From positions 1 to 10,302 of the forward strand of contig JBKPRA010000109.1 in NCBI GenBank assembly GCA_046734335.1: 10,302 nt of DNA. The letters run 5' to 3'. Source of the DNA: DATBLE01 sp046734335 (GTDB lineage: Bacteria; Actinomycetota; Thermoleophilia; Gaiellales; Gaiellaceae). The notes under the pieces are model-generated. The model saw only the letters and a program-made list of their open reading frames with translations, did not search any database and had not been told where the DNA came from. The translations under genes were made by a program, and so were the position numbers. Positions 5,897-10,302 of this stretch are shown in pieces; within the stretch, counting starts at the first letter, position 1, and every line of letters begins with the position of its first letter.

Positions 5897-7474
5897 ATGA
5901 ATCACCGGGACGACATCGAAGCGAACCGCTTCAGCAGGCGCGGTTTTCTGGGCAAGGTGGGAGTCGGCGCGGTCGCTCTGGGCGCCCCCGGGGCGATTGC
6001 CGCGCCGGGCAAGGCGGCGACGCACCGGGGAGGTGGTGCGCGGCATCAGGTCGGAATCTCGCAGCATTTTGGCCGGATCTTCGACCGGATGCGGCCGTTC
6101 GCCGATCCCGGAAAGAAGGGCCTGGAGGCGGCGCTCGTCGACATCGGATCGGAGGGCGGCGTCCTCGACGCCCACGACGCGCTCGAGCGCGGGCCTGCAG
6201 ATCTGATCACCGATCTGTCGCTGTCGGCGCACAACCAGAACAACCCGACGCACACCGCCGGGACGACGTTCTTCGGGCAGTTCATGGACCACGACATGAC
6301 CTTCGACACCGCGTCGCCGATGGGGAAGCCGACGGACCCACAACGCTCGCCGAACGGTCGCACGCCGTCGTTCGACCTCGACTCCGTCTACGGTGCCGGC
6401 CCCGTCGGCTCGCCGCAGCTCTACGACCCGGCCGACCGGGCGAAATTGAAGGTGGAGTCGGGTGGACTGTTCGAGGACGTGCCCCGGATGGCGGACGGGA
6501 CGGCAATCATCGGCGACCCGCGCAACGACGAGCACGTCGTCATCGCCGGCCTGCAGGCCGCTTTCCTGAAGTTCCACAACAATGTCGTCGACCGCCTCCG
6601 GGCCGGCGGGACGACGAGCGAGGCCGAGGCGTACTCCGAGGCCCGCCGTCTGACCACCTGGCACTACCAGTGGCTGGTCCTGCACGAGTTCCTGCCGCTC
6701 TTCGTCGGCCAGTCGATGGTCAACTCGATCGTCCGGCGAGGCCGGCGCTTCTACCGGCCGAAACGGGGCGAGGCCTTCATCCCGGTCGAGTTCCAGGGCG
6801 CCGCGTACCGGTTCGGCCACTCGATGGTCAGGCCGTCCTACCGGGCCAACCTCGCCGGCGACGGCGGCAAGCCCTTCTTCGGGATGATCTTCGACCCGAA
6901 GGCGACCGGGCCGGACCCGAACGACCTGCGCGGCGGCTTCCGGGCGCCGCGGCGATTCGTCGGCTGGCAGACGTTCTTCGACTTCGGCGACGGCCAGGTG
7001 AAGCCGAACAAGCGGATCGACACGAAGATCTCCACGCCGCTCTTCGACCTCCCCCTCGGCGCGATCGCGAACCATGCTCCGCCGACCGTCCTGCCGGTGC
7101 GAACGCTGCTCCGGCACGTGACCTGGGAGCTGCCGTCGGGGCAGTCGATCGCACGCAGGTTCGGCGTGTCCGCGCTCGCACCCGCCGACCTCGACGAGCT
7201 TCACAGGTACGGGCTTGGGCTCGAGCGCTCGACACCGCTCTGGTACTACGTACTCAAGGAAGCCGAGCTCGTCGAGGACGGGCTACGGCTCGGGCCGGTC
7301 GGAGGACGGCTCGTCGGGGAGGTCGTCGTCGGCCTGCTCGAGAGCGATCCCGCGTCCTACCTGGCGTACGACCGGGACTGGCGACCAACACTGCCCTCGA
7401 GCAGCCGTGGCGACTTCCGCATGGTCGACTTCCTCACGTTTGCGGGTGTCGACCCCAAGAGCCGAGGTCAGTAG
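5897..7474 (+). CDS. Tat-exported animal-type haem peroxidase
   Basis: Encodes a 525-residue member of the peroxidase-cyclooxygenase (animal haem peroxidase) superfamily. The N-terminus has a twin-arginine signal, SRRGFLG with R14-R15, followed by a hydrophobic Ala/Gly stretch and a possible cleavage region near AIAAPGKA, so export in folded form is expected. Catalytic landmarks are the distal histidine H132 in GQFMDHDMTFD, the arginine R209 in GDPRNDEH, the FLKFHNNVVDRL segment matching the family's LLREHNRLA helix, and the proximal haem-ligand histidine H308 in YRFGHSMVRPSYR. The family oxidises halides or organic substrates with hydrogen peroxide; the substrate here is unknown. The ATG at 5897 follows a purine-rich AAGGGGGAGGG; the frame is open back to 5804, but the Tat signal fixes the start close to 5897. 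It lies 37 bp after the DUF4242 gene, likely in one operon. Confidence 0.92.
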   Translation: MNHRDDIEANRFSRRGFLGKVGVGAVALGAPGAIAAPGKAATHRGGGARHQVGISQHFGRIFDRMRPFADPGKKGLEAALVDIGSEGGVLDAHDALERGPADLITDLSLSAHNQNNPTHTAGTTFFGQFMDHDMTFDTASPMGKPTDPQRSPNGRTPSFDLDSVYGAGPVGSPQLYDPADRAKLKVESGGLFEDVPRMADGTAIIGDPRNDEHVVIAGLQAAFLKFHNNVVDRLRAGGTTSEAEAYSEARRLTTWHYQWLVLHEFLPLFVGQSMVNSIVRRGRRFYRPKRGEAFIPVEFQGAAYRFGHSMVRPSYRANLAGDGGKPFFGMIFDPKATGPDPNDLRGGFRAPRRFVGWQTFFDFGDGQVKPNKRIDTKISTPLFDLPLGAIANHAPPTVLPVRTLLRHVTWELPSGQSIARRFGVSALAPADLDELHRYGLGLERSTPLWYYVLKEAELVEDGLRLGPVGGRLVGEVVVGLLESDPASYLAYDRDWRPTLPSSSRGDFRMVDFLTFAGVDPKSRGQ

Positions 7475-7517
7475 AGCCGCTTCGCAACGGTTGTCGCGTT
7501 TTGCACGATGTGCTATG

Positions 7518-7534
7518 CCCCCGTTCGACGGGGG
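7518..7534. repeat. perfect 7-bp inverted repeat (short hairpin)
   Basis: CCCCCGT and ACGGGGG flank a three-base TCG loop, 43 bp after the peroxidase stop and just before the regulator remnant. It could be the stem of a terminator for the peroxidase unit, but no T-tract follows, so the role is uncertain. It also directly abuts an ATG at 7535. Confidence 0.4.
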
Positions 7535-7549
7535 ATGGAAGCGCACGCC

Positions 7550-7894
7550 ATGCCGGAGGCGCACCTGGTCGGGCGCGAGCACGAGCTCGCGGCGATCCAG
7601 AACCTGCTGGCCGGCCGGAACAGAGCTCTCGTTGTCACCGGAGAGCCGGGGATCGTCAAGTCGACGCTCTGGGAAGCCGGCATCGGCGTGGCCCGAAAGC
7701 GCGGCTTCCGCGTCCTCGCGACCCGCACGAGCAGTGCCGACGCTCGACTCGCCTTCGCGGCGCTGATCGACCTCCTCGACGAGGTCGGCGGCGAGGTTGC
7801 GGTGCTGCGCGTCGAGCCGGTCGGTCACCTGCCCGACGAGCGGGCGATCGCTCTCGGCCTGCTCAACGTGCTGCGTGGGTGCCGGCGTCAGTGA
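7550..7894 (+). pseudogene. truncated N-terminal fragment of a LAL/LuxR-type ATPase regulator
   Basis: The 114-residue frame aligns with the first part of the regulator at 2766 at roughly 60% identity by eye. It starts LVGREHELAAIQNLL, then has a P-loop, then LWEAGIGVARKRGFRV and DARLAFAALIDLLDEV. It is a fragment: Walker B, the helical middle and the LuxR HTH (about 800 residues) are all missing. The P-loop reads GEPGIVKST, with the glycine before the catalytic lysine replaced by valine, which should impair nucleotide binding. About 14 residues present in the intact relative after LLDEV are also absent, without a frameshift. The stop lies inside a 21-bp palindrome shared with the convergent membrane-protein gene. 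Upstream ATGs at 7508 and 7535 are in frame; 7550 best fits the family N-terminus and has a GGAAG eight bases before it. It may still be translated, but not as a working regulator. Confidence 0.8.
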
Positions 7895-7903
7895 CTGACG
7901 CCG
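7883..7903. repeat. 21-bp palindrome at the convergent gene ends, possible bidirectional terminator
   Basis: CGGCGTCAGT and ACTGACGCCG are perfect reverse complements around a single central G. Folded as RNA this gives a 9-bp GC-rich stem with a TGA loop. It contains both stop codons: TGA 7892-7894 of the regulator remnant and the minus-strand stop at 7890-7888 of the membrane gene. The position suits a bidirectional terminator, but there is no T-tract on either side. A protein-binding site or a recombination scar are alternatives. Confidence 0.5.
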
Positions 7904-8412
7904 AGCTTCAACGCGACGAGCAGCAACCCCATCGCTAGGTTCGCCGCCACGATCACCGTCGTGCCGAGCGCGCCGAGTTTCTCCGCCCGGGCGAACGCGA
8001 AGCCCTCCGTGACGAGGATCACGAGGCCAGCGATGAACGCAAGCCACACCGCGACGTGCACGGACACGATTCCGATCGATCCGAGTACCAGCATCAGCAC
8101 GGGCAGCCCCGCCGCCTCGATGATCGAGCTCTCGCGGCCGGCCACCTCTCTCAGCTCGCGCCAGGAAAGGTGCTGGCCCTTGCTGATGCTCTCGGCCAGG
8201 GCATGGGCGTACAGATGCGCCAGCCAGAAGACGGCGGTGGTTGCGAGCACGAGGACCGCGATATGGCCTGCGCCGTGCTTGTACGCCTGGGCGCCGCCGA
8301 TGATCGTCGCCAGCACGACGATTTCCCCGTAGATGTAGCCGCCCAACCGCTCCCCTTGTTCTCTTCGCCGGCGCGCGCTGCTACCGGGGCGCCGGAGCAG
8401 GCGCTCGATCAC
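7888..8412 (-). CDS. multi-pass membrane protein, function unknown
   Basis: A 174-residue integral membrane protein that I cannot assign to a named family. A basic N-terminus (about residues 5-20, RRPGSSARRRREQ) is followed by hydrophobic segments at about 25-44, 49-71, 103-120, 119-138 and 147-170, so four or five helices. Between the second and third is a polar loop containing SWRELREVAGRESS. Histidines and a tyrosine occur in the second segment (FWLAHLYAHALAE). By the positive-inside tendency the basic N-terminus should be cytoplasmic. It begins with GTG at 8412, one base after the stop of the ASCH gene, so it is the third gene of the Nudix-ASCH operon and probably coupled in translation. 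Its 3' end overlaps the regulator remnant tail-to-tail by 7 bp. Why a membrane protein sits with two nucleotide/RNA-type proteins is unclear. Confidence 0.85.
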   Translation of the reverse strand: MIERLLRRPGSSARRRREQGERLGGYIYGEIVVLATIIGGAQAYKHGAGHIAVLVLATTAVFWLAHLYAHALAESISKGQHLSWRELREVAGRESSIIEAAGLPVLMLVLGSIGIVSVHVAVWLAFIAGLVILVTEGFAFARAEKLGALGTTVIVAANLAMGLLLVALKLGVSH

Positions 8413-8413
8413 G

Positions 8414-8773
8414 CTACGGGCGGATCTCGGAGAAGCGGATCAGAGTGACCACGTCGTCCTCGGTGACGATGCGGTTGTAGAGCGTCCCCAGGAAGCCGAC
8501 CATGTCCTCGACGCGACGGATCTCCGGGTTGTCGTGCTCGAGCTCGTTCGGCGAGAGCTCGCCCAGGCGCTTGACCTCGACCTTGTCGATCACCGCGTCG
8601 AAAATCTTCTTCCGCGGGGAGAAGCGCGGGCCGGCCAGCACTGACACGATCATGCCCTTGCGGTACTTCGCCGACTTGTCCCCGAGCCGGATCGTCGCCG
8701 ACTTCCGGCCGCTGCGCAGCTGGTTCTCGACGATCGGCGAGTAGAAGTTGAGCGCCTCCACGGCCGCGATCAT
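8414..8773 (-). CDS. ASCH/PUA-like domain protein
   Basis: A 119-residue single-domain protein of the ASCH superfamily, small PUA-like beta-barrels that contact RNA or act on modified nucleosides. The signature is ENQLRSGRKSATIRLGDKS (residues 16-34) followed by YRKGMIVSV. The GRKxxTIR arrangement places K24 and T27 where E. coli YqfB, an N4-acetylcytidine amidohydrolase, has its catalytic K21 and T24. The YqfB catalytic glutamate seems to align with D81 in HDNPE, so that activity is only a possibility. The C-terminal half (SPNELEHDNPEIRRVEDMVGF, then VVTLIRF) is typical of the family. The ATG at 8773 overlaps the upstream Nudix stop as ATGA, indicating coupling, and the membrane-protein gene starts one base after its stop. 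No signal peptide; cytoplasmic. The longer open frame up to 9205 is an Arg-rich shadow of the Nudix gene. Confidence 0.88.
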   Translation of the reverse strand: MIAAVEALNFYSPIVENQLRSGRKSATIRLGDKSAKYRKGMIVSVLAGPRFSPRKKIFDAVIDKVEVKRLGELSPNELEHDNPEIRRVEDMVGFLGTLYNRIVTEDDVVTLIRFSEIRP

Positions 8774-9201
8774 ACGCCGAGTTCGGCGATCGCTTCGCCC
8801 GCCATGTCGCGCTCGCCTCGGTAGGCGAGCAGGCGTGGCGCGTCCTCCAGGGGCAGCCAGCGCGCCTCGGCGACCTCGATCGCGAACTCCGGGGCGATGT
8901 CGCCGAGCCGGCCGCCCCTCCAGCGGACGAGAAAGAAACTGACCACCTTGAAGATCCGCTCCCCGTCCCACGTGTAGACATAGCGGACGTCGCCGAGCTT
9001 GCGGTCGAGCCGGCCGCGCGTCCCGGTCTCCTCCTCTACCTCGCGGACGGCGGTCGCTCCGGGGTCTTCGCCCGGCCCGATTCCACCTTTCGGGAGCGCC
9101 CAGACTCCCTCCGGCTTGCCGCCGGGGCGGATCGCAGCCACGTACCAGCGGCCGCGCATGCGCCGGACGAGCACGCCTCCGGCCGAGAACTCCCGTCGCA
9201 T
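8770..9201 (-). CDS. Nudix hydrolase (MutT family)
   Basis: A 143-residue Nudix hydrolase, the normal length for a single-domain member. The Nudix box occupies residues 39-61: G39, E45, then REVEEETGT (53-61). It fits GX5EX7REUXEEXGU except that the last position is threonine rather than an aliphatic residue. The glutamates E56/E57/E58 coordinate the metal for hydrolysis of a nucleoside diphosphate linked to another moiety. The surrounding ALPKGG and the later DGERIFKVVSFFLVRW resemble MutT4 or diadenosine-polyphosphate hydrolase types from memory, but substrate is not predictable from sequence. It is the first gene of a three-gene operon with the ASCH and membrane-protein genes and overlaps the former by 4 bp. 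The ATG at 9201 lacks a Shine-Dalgarno; TAGCTT lies 6 nt upstream on the minus strand, suggesting a leaderless transcript. Confidence 0.93.
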   Translation of the reverse strand: MRREFSAGGVLVRRMRGRWYVAAIRPGGKPEGVWALPKGGIGPGEDPGATAVREVEEETGTRGRLDRKLGDVRYVYTWDGERIFKVVSFFLVRWRGGRLGDIAPEFAIEVAEARWLPLEDAPRLLAYRGERDMAGEAIAELGV

Positions 9202-9207
9202 GCACCG

Positions 9208-9213
9208 AAGCTA
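9208..9213 (-). promoter_or_regulatory. candidate -10 element for a leaderless Nudix operon
   Basis: On the minus strand TAGCTT (TANNNT) is followed by exactly 6 nt and then the Nudix ATG at 9201. This is the third case of this geometry in the window. It lies in the 144-bp divergent region shared with groES. No clear -35. Confidence 0.5.
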
Positions 9214-9253
9214 CCGGTTCGCCTTGGATGTGAGCCGGATGCGCTTAGATCCC

Positions 9254-9283
9254 TTGCGCTGACCCGGGCTGTATCGTTAGACT
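9254..9283 (+). promoter_or_regulatory. candidate groES-groEL promoter
   Basis: TAGACT at 9278-9283 is a -10 candidate, with a weak -35 TTGCGC at 9254-9259 and an 18-bp spacer. The predicted start near 9290 falls inside the CIRCE element, the usual layout for HrcA-repressed promoters. The -35 matches the consensus in only three positions. Confidence 0.5.
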
Positions 9284-9287
9284 CCTG

Positions 9288-9314
9288 CTGGCACTCTCGG
9301 GGAGAGAGTGCTAC
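9288..9314. promoter_or_regulatory. CIRCE operator (HrcA-binding site)
   Basis: The arms GCACTC (9291-9296) and GAGTGC (9306-9311) are perfect inverted repeats separated by exactly 9 nt. Flanking bases extend towards the consensus TTAGCACTC-N9-GAGTGCTAA (CTGGCACTC and GAGTGCTAC here). It lies 32 bp before groES, overlapping the predicted transcript start. In bacteria with this element the repressor HrcA binds it and is released on heat shock; hrcA itself is not in the window. Confidence 0.95.
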
Positions 9315-9345
9315 CAACCGGAATCACTCTAACGGAGGTCGTGGA

Positions 9346-9687
9346 ATGAATCTACAGCCGCTTGGCGATCGGCTGATCGTCGAGGTCCTCGATGAGGAGG
9401 AGACGACGTTCAGCGGGATCGTCCTGCCGGACACGGCCAAGGAGAAGCCGCAGCGCGGTCGCGTGCTCGCAGTCGGCCCGGGCAATCGCTCGGAGCAGAC
9501 CGGCGACGTGATCCCGCTCGACGTCGCCGAGGGCGACGAGGTGATCTTCTCGAAGTACGGCGGCACCGAGGTCAAGGTCGGCGCCGACGAGCTTCTGATC
9601 CTCCGCGAGTCGGATGTGCTCGCGAAGGTCGTGTCCACGGGTGCCAAGGCGAAGGGCAAGAAGGCCCTCGCCGGCGCCAAGGCCTAA
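9346..9687 (+). CDS. groES: co-chaperonin GroES with an Ala/Lys-rich C-terminal tail
   Basis: A 113-residue GroES, the heptameric lid that caps the GroEL folding chamber in the cytoplasm. It opens NLQPLGDRLIVEV and has the mobile loop at about residues 17-34, with the GroEL-contacting hydrophobic tripeptide IVL in SGIVLPDT (25-27). The fold then continues through GRVLAVGPG, GDEVIFSKYGGTEV and DELLILRESDVLAKV. Most GroES proteins end near residue 95-100; this one carries about 15 extra residues, STGAKAKGKKALAGAKA, that are basic and probably flexible. GGAGG at 9334-9338, 7 nt before the ATG, is a clear ribosome-binding site. It is the first gene of the groES-groEL operon, under a CIRCE element, with groEL starting 20 bp after its stop. 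Confidence 0.98.
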   Translation: MNLQPLGDRLIVEVLDEEETTFSGIVLPDTAKEKPQRGRVLAVGPGNRSEQTGDVIPLDVAEGDEVIFSKYGGTEVKVGADELLILRESDVLAKVVSTGAKAKGKKALAGAKA

Positions 9688-9707
9688 CGAAAGCAACGGA
9701 GGAAGCA

Positions 9708-10302
9708 ATGGCTCACAAGGAGCTGAAGTTCAACGAGGATGCGCGCCGCTCGCTCGAGCGGGGCGTCAACATCCTCGCCGACGCGGTCAAGGTCACCCTT
9801 GGCCCGAAGGGGCGCTACGTCGTGCTGGACAAGAAGTTCGGCGCCCCGACCATCACCAACGACGGCGTCACGATCGCACGCGAGATCGAGGTCGAGGACG
9901 CCTTCGAGAACCAGGGCGCTCAGCTCGTGCGCGAGGTCGCCACGGCGACCAACGACGTGGCGGGCGACGGCACCACCACGGCGACCGTGCTCGCGCAGGC
10001 GATCGTCCGCGAGGGCCTGAAGAACGTGGCTGCCGGCGCGAACCCGATGGCGCTCAAGCGCGGCATCGAGCAGGGCGTCGACGCGGTCGTCGAGAACCTG
10101 AAGACGCAGTCGAAGGAGATCTCGGGCAAGGAGGACATCGCCCGGGTCGCCAGCATCTCGTCGCGCGAGCGCGAGATCGGCGACGTGATCGCCGACGCGA
10201 TCGAGAAGGTCGGCAAGGACGGCGTCGTGAACGTCGAGGAGGGCCAGACCTTCGGCCTCGAGCTCGAGTTCACCGAGGGCATGCAGTTCGACAAGGGCTA
10301 CC
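9708..10302 (+). CDS. groL: chaperonin GroEL, N-terminal part
   Basis: The first 198 codons of a 60-kDa chaperonin, cut by the window edge. GroEL forms the double-ring ATP-driven folding chamber that works with GroES. The equatorial-domain ATP site is intact: TLGPKGR (30-36), NDGVT with D52, and AGDGTTT (85-91) with the catalytic D87, in the same numbering as E. coli GroEL. The intermediate domain and the first apical residues follow (KVGKDGVVNVEEG, LEFTEGMQFDKGY). GGAGG at 9698-9702, 5 nt before the ATG, supports the start. It is co-transcribed with groES, 20 bp apart, and so under CIRCE/HrcA control. The C-terminal tail (GGM-type or histidine-rich) that would help place this among multiple actinobacterial GroEL copies is outside the window. 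Confidence 0.98.
   Translation, partial: MAHKELKFNEDARRSLERGVNILADAVKVTLGPKGRYVVLDKKFGAPTITNDGVTIAREIEVEDAFENQGAQLVREVATATNDVAGDGTTTATVLAQAIVREGLKNVAAGANPMALKRGIEQGVDAVVENLKTQSKEISGKEDIARVASISSREREIGDVIADAIEKVGKDGVVNVEEGQTFGLELEFTEGMQFDKGY

Noticed and set aside
5813..7204. Minus-strand open frame of 463 codons
   Set aside because: It is antisense to the peroxidase, whose catalytic residues are all in place. The frame is Val/Arg/Glu-rich without a domain, the usual shadow in GC-rich DNA.
7475..7507. Small inverted repeat CAACGGTTG after the peroxidase stop
   Set aside because: It is only four bases per arm with no T-tract; too weak to call a terminator or operator.
1..10302. CRISPR arrays, tRNA/rRNA genes, IS elements, prophage genes or defence-system genes
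   Set aside because: No regularly spaced repeats, no tRNA-like cloverleaf, no transposase or integrase motifs and no terminal repeats were seen on reading both strands by eye.

Overview
The window is very GC-rich chromosomal DNA, densely packed and mostly with G/C in third codon positions. The evidence points to an actinobacterium. It has a large LuxR/LAL-type ATPase regulator, a DUF4242 protein of the SCO4226 type, starts preceded by a -10 hexamer with almost no leader, and a CIRCE-controlled groES-groEL operon. A deep lineage such as Thermoleophilia (Gaiella/Solirubrobacter-like) is my best guess, but this is inference from protein style, not from a marker gene. There is no sign of phage, IS element, CRISPR array, tRNA or rRNA.

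Layout. (1) Positions 1-2370, minus strand: a three-gene operon for a 2-oxoacid dehydrogenase complex, in order E1 alpha, E1 beta and E2 (E2 cut by the window edge). The genes are joined by one-base stop/start overlaps, and the sequence flavour is that of branched-chain 2-oxoacid dehydrogenase. (2) Positions 2371-2432: a 62-bp divergent promoter region, then a small four-CxxC zinc-ribbon protein on the plus strand. (3) Positions 2766-5510: a 914-residue LAL-type regulator with an N-terminal ATPase and a C-terminal LuxR helix-turn-helix. (4) Positions 5578-7474: a DUF4242 protein followed 37 bp later by a Tat-exported animal-type haem peroxidase. (5) Positions 7550-7894: a truncated second copy of the N-terminus of a LAL regulator, with a damaged Walker A motif and an internal deletion, ending inside a 21-bp palindrome. 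(6) Positions 7888-9201, minus strand: a compact operon of a Nudix hydrolase, an ASCH-domain protein and a multi-pass membrane protein. (7) Positions 9254-10302, plus strand: promoter, CIRCE operator, groES and the first 198 codons of groEL.

How the parts fit. The dehydrogenase complex is central/catabolic metabolism and the GroES/GroEL pair is housekeeping heat-shock machinery. The middle block looks more lineage-specific. The DUF4242-peroxidase pair lies between an intact LAL regulator and the wreck of a related one in the same orientation, so it is effectively flanked by diverged direct repeats. Several first genes of transcription units have a TANNNT hexamer 6-9 nt from the start codon and no Shine-Dalgarno sequence, which suggests leaderless mRNAs. 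By contrast groES, groEL and the LAL regulator have clear GGAGG sites. I see no strong case for a wholly new defence or mobile system. The most useful leads are the leaderless-start pattern, the regulator remnant with its palindromic junction, the DUF4242-peroxidase pair, and the overlapping Nudix-ASCH genes.
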